From contig CBDDBU010000008.1 of NCBI GenBank assembly GCA_965226045.1, positions 1 through 56,753 of the forward strand: 56,753 nt of DNA. The letters are read 5' to 3'. How positions within the stretch are numbered: position 1 is the stretch's first letter; each line of letters begins with the position of its first letter. Shown piece after piece: positions 24,603 to 35,133 of the stretch. The notes under the pieces were generated by a model that had not been told where the DNA came from, did no database searches, and saw only the letters and a list, made by a program, of their open reading frames with translations. Both the position numbers and the translations under genes were made by a program. Source of the stretch: CBDDBU01 sp965226045. GTDB lineage: Bacteria > Pseudomonadota > Alphaproteobacteria > VGEJ01.

Positions 24603-25277
24603 TTATTCATCGCCGCTGTTCCGGATAATCAGCTCAAGCGCCTTCCGCGCGCCGCTCTTATAGCCGAGCTTGTCCTCGCTGTCAGCGCGGCCGGTGATCC
24701 CCTCGGCGATCTCTTCAGCGGCGCGCTCCCTGATTCCCTCATTGAGTCGCGTGCCCAGCTCGTCAACCAGCTCAGCGCCCTCGTTTCGCACCACGCCCGG
24801 CAGCAAACCTCCGACGATCTGGCTCCCCCGTTCGGCGTAGGGGGCCACGCGCGCCGCCCGCCACCACTCCGGTTGCTCGTCGCGTGGCACCGCCCAGTCG
24901 GCGAACATGTAGGCCGCGATCACCAGGACCGCGCCGCGCGCAATGCCGAACAGAAAACCGAGCGAGCGATCGAGGGCGCCGACGCTACTGCCTCTGACGC
25001 GACGGCCGATGGCGTGGCTGATGAAGGATAGGGCAACCAGCACCACGACGAAGATCGCTACCCCCGTCAGACCGTCGGCGAGCCCCGCGACATCGATGTA
25101 TTGGCGCAGGATCGGCGCCGCCGGCCCGAATCCATAGTAGGTAGCGAAACCGGCGCCGATCCACCCCGAGACCGAGAGAACCTCTTGCACGAACCCGCGC
25201 ACGAACGCGAACAGCGCCGAGATCAGCACAACGGCGATGACCACGAAGTCGACGGGGGTGAGAGCGAGTTCCGCCAC
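24603..25277 (-). CDS. cvpA: CvpA-family inner-membrane protein
   Basis: This 224-residue protein has four likely membrane helices (starting LTPVDFVVIAVVLISALFAF, later GVAIFVVVLVALSFI and GAVLVIAAYMFADW) and the family motif AFVRGFVQEVLSVSGWIGAG near the N-terminus. The C-terminal ~80 residues are charged and cytosolic or periplasmic. CvpA is named for colicin V production in E. coli, and related proteins matter for envelope integrity; the molecular role is not settled. It is followed by purF after 15 bp, so they share a transcript. Confidence 0.9.
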   Translation of the reverse strand: MAELALTPVDFVVIAVVLISALFAFVRGFVQEVLSVSGWIGAGFATYYGFGPAAPILRQYIDVAGLADGLTGVAIFVVVLVALSFISHAIGRRVRGSSVGALDRSLGFLFGIARGAVLVIAAYMFADWAVPRDEQPEWWRAARVAPYAERGSQIVGGLLPGVVRNEGAELVDELGTRLNEGIRERAAEEIAEGITGRADSEDKLGYKSGARKALELIIRNSGDE

Positions 25278-25287
25278 CGTCTGCGCC

Positions 25288-26646
<1,359 letters not shown>

Positions 26647-26681
26647 TTATGCGGATACTCCCCGCTGGTGCGGCGCGCGGT

Positions 26682-27476
26682 TCACGGCGCCAGCACCTCC
26701 ATCTGAATGGGTCCTTCGGCGAGGCCGTTCACGAACTGATGGACGTGGGCGTTGGTGGTCTCGTCGATCTCGGCGACCTCGCCCTGCCAGATGATGTGAC
26801 CCTTGTGGATCATCGCGACCCGGTCGGCGATCTTGCGCGCGCTCGCCATGTCGTGGGTGATCGACAGCGCCGTCGCGCCCAGTTCACGCACGCATTTGAT
26901 GATCAGGTCGTTGATGACATCGCCCATGATCGGATCAAGCCCGGTGGTGGGTTCGTCAAAGAAGATGATCTCCGGATCGGTCGCGATGGCGCGCGCCAGC
27001 GCCACGCGCTTTTGCATACCACCCGACAGGGCAGCGGGGTTGAGTTCGCCGACTTCCGCCCCCAGACCGACCTGAGCCAACTTCGCCATGGCGATTTCCT
27101 TGGCCTCGGGCCGAGGTAGGTGCCGCGCCTGGATCAGCCCGAAGGCAACGTTCTCCCACACCGTCAGGCTATCGAACAGCGCCGAGCCCTGGAATAGCAT
27201 GCCGATGCGGCGCATGATCTTCTCGCGCTCGCTCGTGGCCATGCTCACCGTCTCCACGCCCTCGACCTTAACGCTGCCCCGCTCCGGCGCGATCAGCCCC
27301 AGGATGCACTTGAGCATCACCGACTTGCCGGTGCCCGACCCGCCGATCACCACCACCGACTCGCCGGTACCGATGTCGAGGTCGATGCCGTCGAGGACGA
27401 CCTTGTCGCCGAACGACTTATGTACGCCGTGCAGGCTGATCTTGGGCGGAGCGCTGGTGGCGGCGGGCTCGCTCAT
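26682..27476 (-). CDS. mlaF: ABC transporter ATPase of the Mla lipid system
   Basis: The 264-residue ATPase has Walker A GGSGTGKSVMLK, the signature ALSGGMQKRVALARA, Walker B IIFFDEPTTGLDP and the H-loop SITHDMASA. These features and its pairing with an MlaE permease mark it as MlaF, which powers movement of phospholipids across the envelope to keep the outer membrane asymmetric. I start it at ATG 27476, overlapping the mlaE stop (27473) by 4 bp, instead of the longer frame to 27605, whose first 43 residues lie inside mlaE. No mlaD follows; radA is next, so the substrate-binding MCE protein must be encoded elsewhere. Confidence 0.93.
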   Translation of the reverse strand: MSEPAATSAPPKISLHGVHKSFGDKVVLDGIDLDIGTGESVVVIGGSGTGKSVMLKCILGLIAPERGSVKVEGVETVSMATSEREKIMRRIGMLFQGSALFDSLTVWENVAFGLIQARHLPRPEAKEIAMAKLAQVGLGAEVGELNPAALSGGMQKRVALARAIATDPEIIFFDEPTTGLDPIMGDVINDLIIKCVRELGATALSITHDMASARKIADRVAMIHKGHIIWQGEVAEIDETTNAHVHQFVNGLAEGPIQMEVLAP

Positions 27477-28246
27477 TTGGCGAAGAAGAGCTCGGTAATG
27501 ACGTAGTCGAAGGCGAGGATCAGCATCGAGGCCGAGACGACCGCGCTGGTGGTCGCGCGCCCGACGCCTTGCGCGCCGCCACGACTGTGGTAACCGTGAT
27601 AACACCCCATCAGCGATACGATGAAGCCGAATGCGCAGGCCTTGACGAGACCGGAGACCACGTCGACCGTCTGGAGGAAGTCGAAGGTATTCTTAAGATA
27701 GGTGCTGGAGTTGAAGCCGAGCTTGGTGGTGCCGATTAGATAACCGCCGAAGACGCCGATGATGTCGCCGACGAAAACCAGGATCGGCAACATCGTCGCG
27801 CCGGCCAGCAATCGCGGCGCTACCAGGTATTTGAACGGGTTGGTCGACAACGTGGTCAGTGCGTCGATTTGCTCGGTCACCCGCATGGTGCCGATCTCGG
27901 CGGCCATGGCGGCGCCGACCCGGCCCGCCACCATCAGCCCCGCGAGCACCGGGCCGAGTTCGCGGGTAATACCGATGACGACGATGGTGGCGACCGCGCC
28001 CTCGGCGTTGAAGCGCGAGCTGCCGCTGTGGATTTGCAGGGCCAGGACCATGCCGGTGAACAGGGCGGTCAGGCCCACCACCGGCAGCGAGTAATAGCCG
28101 ATGCTCACCATCTGCCGCGCGATCAGGCCCGGATAGATCGGCGGCTGCACGCAGTGGCGCACGCCGTGGGCGGTGAACAGCGAAAGCCGCCCCGTGGCGG
28201 CGACGAAGCCGAGGACGACCCGGCCAATGGCGGCGACGAAGTTCAA
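27473..28246 (-). CDS. mlaE: MlaE-type ABC transporter permease
   Basis: A 257-residue inner-membrane permease of the MlaE family with about five hydrophobic segments and the conserved core ELGPVLAGLMVAGRVGAAMA plus EIGTMRVTEQIDALTTLSTN, which is diagnostic for the family. It works with MlaF to move phospholipids between inner and outer membranes. Its start overlaps the alr stop by 4 bp and its stop overlaps mlaF, so alr-mlaE-mlaF are translated together. Confidence 0.94.
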   Translation of the reverse strand: MNFVAAIGRVVLGFVAATGRLSLFTAHGVRHCVQPPIYPGLIARQMVSIGYYSLPVVGLTALFTGMVLALQIHSGSSRFNAEGAVATIVVIGITRELGPVLAGLMVAGRVGAAMAAEIGTMRVTEQIDALTTLSTNPFKYLVAPRLLAGATMLPILVFVGDIIGVFGGYLIGTTKLGFNSSTYLKNTFDFLQTVDVVSGLVKACAFGFIVSLMGCYHGYHSRGGAQGVGRATTSAVVSASMLILAFDYVITELFFAK

Positions 28247-29363
28247 CCCGTGCTCGCCGGCTCGACAGGCCGGTATATCCGCTCATAGCGGTGTCCCAGC
28301 CGGGTCAAGATTTCGTACGCGATGGTCCCGGCCTCGGCGGCGACAACTTCAAGGGGCCGGCGACCGCCGATGACCGTAACCAGACCGCCCCGCTGGCAGG
28401 TTTCGCGACCCAGTTCGCCGACATCAATGGCGCTCATGTCCATGGAGACGCGCCCGATCACCGGGACCGTCGTATCGCCGAGTGCCACTTGCCCCCGATT
28501 GCTGAGAGATCGCGGGAAACCGTCTGCATAACCCATTGAAATAGTGGCAATTATACGGGGCGGCGAAATACGATACGTGGCACCATAGCCAACGGTCTGA
28601 GGCGAGTCAACGTCGCGAACCTGGAGTACCCGCGCCTGGAGGCGCACCACCTCGCGCATCGGATTCGGCCGCCCTGGTGTCGGGTTAGCGCCGTAGAGCG
28701 CTACCCCGGGGCGGGCCAGTCGGAAATGATAGTCGGAGCCCAAGAATATGCCCGACGAGTTGGCGAGGCTCGCCGGCGGCGCCGGCAGGTCCGCCAAGCA
28801 GCGGCCGAATCGCGCGAGCTGGTCACGATTGAGCGGGTGGTCGGGCTCCTCGGCGCAGGCCAGATGGCTCATGATCGTGCGCACTTCGACGCCGGCCAGG
28901 CGTCCGGGTGTGGCAGCCAGCGCATCCACTTCGCTCCCCTCGAGCCCGAGTCGGTTCATGCCAGTGTCGCAGTGGAGGATGGCCGGCTGGCTCGAACCCG
29001 AGGTGCGCGCGGAGGCGGCGAACTCATCGATCTCGGCCAGGCTATTGAGGACGGGTAACAAACGATGGTGGCGGCAGTCGTCGGCCGCGCCCGGGGGTAG
29101 CCCGTTGAGAACGGCGATCTCGGTCTCGGCGTCGACGATGCCACGCAGCTCCACACCCTCATCGAAGGTGGCGACAAAGATTAATGCCGACAGCCCGAGC
29201 GCTCCAGAACCGGGGCGACGTGGGCCACGCCGAGTCCATAGGCGTCCGCCTTGACCACGGCGGCGCACTCGACCTCAGCGAGCTCCGATTGAAGTCGCCG
29301 GTAGTTGGCGACGATCGCACCGAGATCGATGGTCAGGATTGCCCCCGCGTGGCGGCTGCTCAC
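28243..29363 (-). CDS. alr: Alanine racemase, one frameshift
   Basis: Alanine racemase supplies D-alanine for peptidoglycan using PLP. The N-terminal part (from GTG 29363) reads ILTIDLGAIVANYRRLQ and the PLP-lysine motif AAVVKADAYGLGVAHVAP, then ends at TAA 29183-29181. The remaining ~90% continues in another frame from FVATFDEGVELRGIVDAE through HCDTGMNRLG, IMSHLACAEEPDHPLN, RPGVALYGANP and the catalytic Tyr region TVGYGATYR to 28243. Only 8 bases (29179-29186) separate the frames where a multiple of three is needed, so a single base was lost or miscalled there. If real, it would disable an enzyme usually essential unless a second racemase exists, so a consensus error is likely. Confidence 0.9.
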
Positions 29364-29488
29364 GGGTCGCTCAGGGAGGCCGGACCAGCTCCGGAACGAT
29401 AAGACGGAGCCCGCCGCGGCCGCGCTCGAACCGCGCACAGCGGGCTACGACAGGACAACGTAGCGGCGCCAACGATCATCGACCGCTC

Positions 29489-30997
29489 TTACAACGGCGA
29501 ATCGGCGGGCAGGTGGGATGCGGCCGCGTAATTGCTGAATTTGGTGGTTTCGCCGGCGAACTGGAGCTTGATGGCGCCGATCGGTCCATGGCGCTGCTTG
29601 CCGATGATGACCTCGGCAAGACCGTGGACGCTCTCCATCCGTTCTTGCCACCGGAGGTGCTCGTCGGTGCCCATCTCCGGCTGCCTACCGACCAGATAAT
29701 ACTCCTCGCGGTAGATGAACATCACGACATCCGCGTCCTGTTCGATAGCCCCGGATTCGCGCAGGTCGGAGAGCAGCGGGCGTTTGTCCTCGCGCTGTTC
29801 GACCGCGCGGCTGAGCTGCGAGAGCGCCAGCACCGGCACGTCGAGGTCCTTGGCGAGCGCCTTCAACCCCCGCGTCACCTCGGCGATCTCCAGCACCCGG
29901 TTGTCGTAGCGACCCACCGCCCGCATCAGCTGGAGGTAGTCGACGATGATCAGCTCCAAGCCGTGGCGCCGCTTGAGGCGGCGCGCGCGGGTGCGCAACG
30001 CCGCGATGGTGAGCGTTGGGGTGTCGTCGATGAAGAACGGGATCTGCTCCAGTCGCTGGGCGGCCGGCACCACTTTGACGAAGTCGTCGTCGGATATCGC
30101 GCCGCGTCGCATCGCGTCGGCCGGCACATTGGAGGCCTCGGCGAGGATCCGCGTCGCGATCTGCTCGGCCGCCATCTCGAGCGAAAAGAACCCCACCGCG
30201 GCGCCATCGACCACACGCTCCTTGCCGTTCTCGTCTTTCTCCGTCCGATAGGCCAGCGCGGCGTTGAGGGCGATATTGGTGGCGAGCGCGGTTTTCCCCA
30301 TCGACGGACGACCGGCCAGGATAATGAGATCCGAACGATGCAGACCACCGAGCTTGGCGTCGAGGTCCTTGAACCCGGTTCCGACCCCCACGGTGCGACC
30401 GTCGCGGCGGTGCGCCGATTCAGCCATGTCGATCGCCGCGCTGAGGGCGGTGTGAAAGCTCACGAAACCGCCTTCTTGCTGGCCGTGTTCGACCAGATTG
30501 AAGAGCCGCTGCTCGCTGCGCTCGATCTGCTCTAGGGCCTGATCATCGACCGTCGAATCATAGGCGGTGTTGACCATCTCCTCGCCGACGCCGATCAGCT
30601 CCCGGCGCAACGCCAGATCGTGGATGACGCGGCCGTAATCCTCGGCGTTGATGATGGTCACGGCCGCGCCGGCCAGCCGCGCGAGATACTGGGCGCCGCC
30701 TACGTCGGCTAGGGCGTCGTCATTCTCGAAGTATTGCTTCAGGGTGACCGGTGTCGCGACGTGGTTGCGTTCGATCAATTTGGCCGCCGCGTCGTATATG
30801 CGCCCGTGCACCGGCTCGAAGAAGTGCTCAACCAACAGGAAGCCGGCGGTGCGGTGAAAGGCCTCGTTGTTGATTAGGATAGCGCCGAGGAGTGCCTGTT
30901 CGGCCTCGGTGTTGTGGGGCAGGTTGCGGTAGAGCGTTGTCTCGGCGTCACGGTCGTGTACCAGGCTCGGGGTGGCGCGCGCGGGGTCAACGACCAT
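29489..30997 (-). CDS. dnaB: Replicative DNA helicase DnaB
   Basis: DnaB is the ring helicase of the replication fork. From ATG 30997 the product is 502 residues. The N-terminal domain has NLPHNTEAEQALLGAILINN; the RecA-like domain has Walker A LAGRPSMGKTALATNIA, VGFFSLEMAAEQIATR, Walker B LELIIVDYLQLM, and SQLSRAVEQREDKRP with LRESGAIEQDADVVMFIYR. An in-frame upstream Met at 31072 would add 25 residues lacking homology; I preferred 30997 (MVVDPARATP). It lies between cfa and alr, where rplI-dnaB-alr is the common order. Confidence 0.96.
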   Translation of the reverse strand: MVVDPARATPSLVHDRDAETTLYRNLPHNTEAEQALLGAILINNEAFHRTAGFLLVEHFFEPVHGRIYDAAAKLIERNHVATPVTLKQYFENDDALADVGGAQYLARLAGAAVTIINAEDYGRVIHDLALRRELIGVGEEMVNTAYDSTVDDQALEQIERSEQRLFNLVEHGQQEGGFVSFHTALSAAIDMAESAHRRDGRTVGVGTGFKDLDAKLGGLHRSDLIILAGRPSMGKTALATNIALNAALAYRTEKDENGKERVVDGAAVGFFSLEMAAEQIATRILAEASNVPADAMRRGAISDDDFVKVVPAAQRLEQIPFFIDDTPTLTIAALRTRARRLKRRHGLELIIVDYLQLMRAVGRYDNRVLEIAEVTRGLKALAKDLDVPVLALSQLSRAVEQREDKRPLLSDLRESGAIEQDADVVMFIYREEYYLVGRQPEMGTDEHLRWQERMESVHGLAEVIIGKQRHGPIGAIKLQFAGETTKFSNYAAASHLPADSPL

Positions 30998-31218
30998 GGC
31001 GGCGAGAGTAACACAGCCACCGCTGGGGCCGCGCACCTGAACTTTCGTGGCGCGCGAGTTGGCGGTGGACAACCGGCCGCCTCATGGCCACGGCCCGTTC
31101 CCCGCATTCCGAGGCGCGAACCCTTAGCATGTTGTGGGTCATGGCGCGCCGCGGCGCCACATAGCGTGGGGATAACTTACACTCGTCCGCCTGTGAAGAT
31201 CGGGGAAAGTTGGCCGGC

Positions 31219-32445
31219 TCAGGCGGCGCGCGATGCACGGGCGGCGTGGGTGCGCTCCCAATCGACGATGTAGTCGCGGGTCAGCGGCACCGCGTCGAGG
31301 CGCTTGGCCAACTGAATCTGGTACACCACGATGCCGCCATGGCGGAAGTTCGCCTCGCACCCGGCCAGGTAGAATTCCCACATGCGGCAGAAGCGCGCGT
31401 CGTACAGCGCCTCGATCTGCGCGCGATTGGCGTGGAAGCGCTGACGCCAGTGCCTGATCGTCTCGGCGTAGTGCAACCTGAGCGTCTCGACATCGGTGAC
31501 ATACATGTGGGCCCGCTCGATCACCGGCAGTATCTCCGACAGCGCCGGTGAGTATCCGCCGGGGAAGATGTACTTGCTCAGCCACGGGTTGGTCGCGCCC
31601 GGGCCGTCGCAGCGCCCGATCGTGTGGAGCAACATGACCCCGTCCTCGGCCAAGAGATCGTAGGTCTTGGCGAAGAATTCGGCGAAGTGGCCCACCCCCA
31701 CATGTTCGAACATGCCGACCGAGACAATACGGTCGAAGCGTCCCTCGACCTCACGATAATCGCGCAGTTGAAAGCGCACACGATCGTCGAGCCCGGACTT
31801 GATCGCCCGTTCTTGGCTCACTTTGTGCTGCTCAGCCGACAAGGTGACACCGGTTATGTCCGCCCCTGATATATCTGACAGATACATCGCGAGGCCCCCC
31901 CAACCCGAGCCGATGTCGAGGACTCTGTTGTCCGCCTCGAGCAGGAGTTTGGCGGCGATATGGCGTTTCTTGTTCTCTTGCGCGACCTCCAGTGACTCCT
32001 CGGCATCGGTGTAGTAGGCGCACGAATATTGCCGATCAGCATCGAGGAACAGATCGTAAAGCTCGTCGGAGAGATCGTAGTGATGGGCGACATTGCGCCG
32101 GGCGGCGCCGACCGGATTGTATTGGGAGAGCCGCCGCGTCATCGCCCGCCAGCGCGTCGTCAGCGCCTGGAGCCAATGACCCCGGCCCCACCCGAGATTA
32201 AGGATTGCGAGGGCGAGCACATCATAGATTTCGCCATCCTCGACCGTCAGCGTTCCGTCCATGAACGCTTCGCCGACTTTGAGATTGGGGTCGAAGAAGA
32301 GCTGGTAATGCAGCTTGGGGTCGTGGAGGCGGAGGGTTACCGACGGTCCCGGGCCGCCGCCGCCCGAATAACGTCGCCCCCCGGCATCGATGATGGTCAG
32401 GGTGCCGGTGTTGATGACGCTCTTAAGCACATGGTCGAGCAGCAT
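31219..32445 (-). CDS. cfa: Cyclopropane-fatty-acyl-phospholipid synthase
   Basis: Cfa transfers a methylene from S-adenosylmethionine to unsaturated fatty acid chains of membrane phospholipids. The 408-residue protein has an N-terminal lipid-binding half (FFDPNLKVGEAFMDGTLTVE) and a C-terminal methyltransferase fold: NVAHHYDLSDELYDLFLD, YSCAYY, the SAM motif VLDIGSGWGGLAMYL, GVTLSAEQ, and VSVGMFEHVGVGHF with the conserved Glu. WLSKYIFPGGYSPAL and the C-terminal region are complete. It sits on the minus strand between rplI and dnaB, 11 bp after the rplI stop, an insertion into an otherwise conserved block. Confidence 0.95.
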   Translation of the reverse strand: MLLDHVLKSVINTGTLTIIDAGGRRYSGGGGPGPSVTLRLHDPKLHYQLFFDPNLKVGEAFMDGTLTVEDGEIYDVLALAILNLGWGRGHWLQALTTRWRAMTRRLSQYNPVGAARRNVAHHYDLSDELYDLFLDADRQYSCAYYTDAEESLEVAQENKKRHIAAKLLLEADNRVLDIGSGWGGLAMYLSDISGADITGVTLSAEQHKVSQERAIKSGLDDRVRFQLRDYREVEGRFDRIVSVGMFEHVGVGHFAEFFAKTYDLLAEDGVMLLHTIGRCDGPGATNPWLSKYIFPGGYSPALSEILPVIERAHMYVTDVETLRLHYAETIRHWRQRFHANRAQIEALYDARFCRMWEFYLAGCEANFRHGGIVVYQIQLAKRLDAVPLTRDYIVDWERTHAARASRAA

Positions 32446-32456
32446 CGGAGATCTCG

Positions 32457-33086
32457 TTACCCGTCGGTCTCGGTCCGCGCTGGTTGCTCGTCGCTCGCGC
32501 GCGAGTCGTCTTCGTCCTCGTCCCCGGTCGAAGTTTGCGCCGCTAGCACTTCCTCGGGGTCGTCGAAGGATGCCTCCGCCGCTTCCGCCGCGACCGTGGG
32601 CGCACCGCCCGACGCGGTGGCGAATTGAGACTCAGCCTCGGCCTCCGAGCGCGCGACATTAACAGTGACGCTGACCGAGACCTCGGGATGCAGACGAACG
32701 CGAACCCGGTGCAGCCCCAGAATCTTGATCGGATGGCTCAAGATGACCTGCCGCCGGTCGATGGTAAAGCCGGCCTTATGAACTGCTTCGGCGATGTCGC
32801 GCGCCGACACCGACCCGTACAGCTGCCCGCCATTGCTGGCCTGACGCAGGATCACGCAACTCTGGCCATCGAGGGTAGTGGAGATGCCCTCGGCCTCCCC
32901 GCGGCGTTCTAGATTCTGCGCCTCGAGATGGGTGCGACGATCCTCAAATGAAGCGACGTTGCCCTGGGTCGCTCGCAACGCCTTGCCCTGGGGCAAGAGA
33001 AAATTGCGGGCATAGCCATTCTTGACCTGGACAACCTCCCCCATCCGTCCGAGCCGCTCGATCCGTTCGAGCAAGATAACTTCCAT
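32457..33086 (-). CDS. rplI: 50S ribosomal protein bL9 with acidic tail
   Basis: bL9 binds 23S rRNA near the L1 stalk and affects frame maintenance. The N-domain has MEVILLERIERLGRMGEVVQ and VKNGYARNFLLPQGKALRAT; a long connecting helix follows, then the C-domain (LYGSVSARDIAEAV, HPIKILGLHRVRVRLHPEV). The 209-residue protein exceeds the usual ~150 by a disordered acidic tail (STGDEDEDDSRASDEQ). It ends the rpsF-rpsR-DUF2232-rplI block, with cfa 11 bp downstream. Confidence 0.96.
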   Translation of the reverse strand: MEVILLERIERLGRMGEVVQVKNGYARNFLLPQGKALRATQGNVASFEDRRTHLEAQNLERRGEAEGISTTLDGQSCVILRQASNGGQLYGSVSARDIAEAVHKAGFTIDRRQVILSHPIKILGLHRVRVRLHPEVSVSVTVNVARSEAEAESQFATASGGAPTVAAEAAEASFDDPEEVLAAQTSTGDEDEDDSRASDEQPARTETDG

Positions 33087-33113
33087 AACGCTCCGCCCCT
33101 ATTCGTTGGTAGC

Positions 33114-34028
33114 TCACGACGCGAGTCGTGCCCGCACCCCGAACCATTGTTCCGCCACGCCCAACACGATGACCAGCGCGGCGGGCCACCCGGCCAAAAT
33201 CGTCCCGACATAGAGCACGCCCAGTCCCGCCCGCCGCAGTGGCCAGCCACGGGAAATGGTGTGAATGACGGCCAAGCCTAGAAAAAAATACGGGATCGCC
33301 AATATCGCCGCAAGTGTCGTGCCGAGAAAGCCTGGCGTGCCGGGAAACAACGCGACCACGACGGCGATGGCCAAGGGGAACACCAAGGCGCGTGGCAGGG
33401 AGATATCGCGGAACGTCGGCGAGGGGCGTCGGTTGCGGCCGAGCCGCACGAGCACCCCTTGAGCCACGACGGCGTTGACGACGATCATGATGCTCCACGA
33501 CGCGGCGACGATCACCGGCAGCGTGCGCGCCGAGGCCGCGATGAAGGCGCCACCTTCGGCGCCACCCGTGTCCTCGACGACGATCCCCATCGCCGTGCGC
33601 AGAACCTCTTCTATCTGGCCGAGAAGACCTCCTTCGCTGCCAATGAAGGTCACGAAGGCCGACACAACGTACGCGCAGGCCAGCGCCGATAGCCACATCA
33701 ACGCATGGCCGAGCGGGTACCATTCGACGGCCTCGCCCGCAGTTCGCGACCGCAACAGTTGGCGCGCCAAAAGGCCCGACGGCAGTCCGTTGGCCAGCAG
33801 GTAGGCGCCCCCGGCGAACAAGCCGTCGACCGCGCCGACCAACAGCAGGCCGACGGCGATCGCCAACGTGGCCGAACTCGGGCCGTGGCCGAGTCCGATG
33901 ACCAGCAACGGCAGCGACGAGAAATAGGCCAGCACCATCGCCATCAGGCCAAGGTGGCTCAAGCTCAGATACAGGGCCCCGCTCAGCGCGCCGGCGGCCA
34001 GGACGTAGACGATACTTTCCCTGGTCAT
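33114..34028 (-). CDS. DUF2232-type (YybS-like) membrane protein
   Basis: A 304-residue polytopic membrane protein with about eight hydrophobic segments (for example VYVLAAGALSGALYLSLSHL, LALACAYVVSAFVTFIG-like segments, FPLAIAVVVALFPGTPGFLG and AILAIPYFFLGLAVIHTI). Its position between rpsR and rplI is conserved across alphaproteobacteria and supports the DUF2232/YybS assignment. No catalytic motif is visible and no function is established. The C-terminal half (PRALVFPLAIAVV, then FFLGLAVIHTISRGWPLRRA) matches the conserved part of this family. Confidence 0.82.
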   Translation of the reverse strand: MTRESIVYVLAAGALSGALYLSLSHLGLMAMVLAYFSSLPLLVIGLGHGPSSATLAIAVGLLLVGAVDGLFAGGAYLLANGLPSGLLARQLLRSRTAGEAVEWYPLGHALMWLSALACAYVVSAFVTFIGSEGGLLGQIEEVLRTAMGIVVEDTGGAEGGAFIAASARTLPVIVAASWSIMIVVNAVVAQGVLVRLGRNRRPSPTFRDISLPRALVFPLAIAVVVALFPGTPGFLGTTLAAILAIPYFFLGLAVIHTISRGWPLRRAGLGVLYVGTILAGWPAALVIVLGVAEQWFGVRARLAS

Positions 34029-34081
34029 GGGCGCACCGCCGCGGGCACGGAACCGGGCATGGGCGCGGGCGCCCCGTCGCT

Positions 34082-34348
34082 CTACCTCACGAGGTAGGGC
34101 AGCAGCGCGAGCTGGCGCGCTCGTTTGATCGCACGAGCTACTTTGCGCTGTTTCTTGGCGGACACCGCTGTGATGCGGCTCGGAACGATCTTGCCTCGCT
34201 CCGAAACGAACCGCTGCAGCAGCCTGACGTCCTTGTAGTCAATGTTGGGCGCACCCGCGCCCGACAACGGGCACGACTTGCGGCGTCTGAAGAAGGGGCG
34301 GCGGGCGGCGCCGGCGCTCGCCGATCGGTGCTGACGTGAATCGCTCAT
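34082..34348 (-). CDS. rpsR: 30S ribosomal protein bS18
   Basis: The 88-residue protein carries the S18 core: RRKSCPLSG, IDYKDVRLLQRFVSERGKI, SRITAVSAKKQRKVARAIKR and ARQLALLPY. bS18 pairs with bS6 on the platform of the small subunit. Its start overlaps the rpsF stop by 4 bp, giving translational coupling of the two partners. The N-terminal ~18 residues are a variable basic leader. Confidence 0.97.
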   Translation of the reverse strand: MSDSRQHRSASAGAARRPFFRRRKSCPLSGAGAPNIDYKDVRLLQRFVSERGKIVPSRITAVSAKKQRKVARAIKRARQLALLPYLVR

Positions 34349-34902
34349 TTTTCACCCTTCCCGCCGTCGCCTTCGGCCGCCGTTGTCAAGACTGCTGCCG
34401 GCGCGGCCTCTGTCGAGGCTGCCGGTGGCGCGGCCGCTACGGGAGCGGCGGTGGCTGACGCGGCCGTCGCCGCGGCGGCGGCGTCACCCCCTGACGCTTT
34501 TGGCGCCTCGGGACCAGCGCCATCGGGACGGCGCTCGCCACGCCCGCCACGATCGCGACGCGGGCGGTCGTCGCGTCCGCCCCGCGACTGCATCACCGCC
34601 GATGGTCCGCTTTCGAGTTCGTCTACTCGCACCGTCAAATACCGCACCACGTCTTCGTCGATGCTCATGTTTCTTTGCAACTCGGCCATCGCCGGCGCGG
34701 GCGCATCGACGTTCATAAGGACGTAATAGCCCTTGCGATTCTTCTTGATGCGGTACGCAAGAGATCGCAGGCCCCAGTTTTCAGTTTTGGTCACCCGGCC
34801 GCCGTGCTCCCCCACGATGGTGGCGAAGCTCTCGGCCATGCCGTCGACGTGTTGACCCGAAACATCGGGTCGCACGATGAAAATGCTCTCGTATAACGGC
34901 AC
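34345..34902 (-). CDS. rpsF: 30S ribosomal protein bS6 with Ala-rich tail
   Basis: The S6 core is clear: MPLYESIFIVRPDVSGQHVD, GGRVTKTENWGLRSLAYRIK, RKGYYVLMNVDAPAPAMAEL and NMSIDEDVVRYLTVRVDEL. The protein has 185 residues against ~100-130 usually; the extra C-terminus is a basic patch (RGGRDDRPRRDRGGRGERR) followed by an alanine/proline-rich disordered tail. The core binds bS18 and 16S rRNA. It is the first gene of the minus-strand ribosomal block; the 231-bp gap to divergent fabD must hold both promoters. Confidence 0.96.
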   Translation of the reverse strand: MPLYESIFIVRPDVSGQHVDGMAESFATIVGEHGGRVTKTENWGLRSLAYRIKKNRKGYYVLMNVDAPAPAMAELQRNMSIDEDVVRYLTVRVDELESGPSAVMQSRGGRDDRPRRDRGGRGERRPDGAGPEAPKASGGDAAAAATAASATAAPVAAAPPAASTEAAPAAVLTTAAEGDGGKGEK

Positions 34903-35133
34903 TCGGCCGTCCTCCTTATAGCTATTGGATGCCTGGCTGGCGCCGCTGGCGGCGTTCGTCTCAGGCGAAGCCGGCGGCGCGCCGGCAAGGAGTCCTGTCG
35001 TGGCCGGACGTTATAGCGGAACGCGCGGCCTAGGCAAGCGCCGGCGGCGAATACTTGACACTCGGATCGTGCCCGCCCTTCTATGCACCAGCGCGCGATC
35101 CAGCGCGCCAGGCGACGAAACCACCTGACAGCC

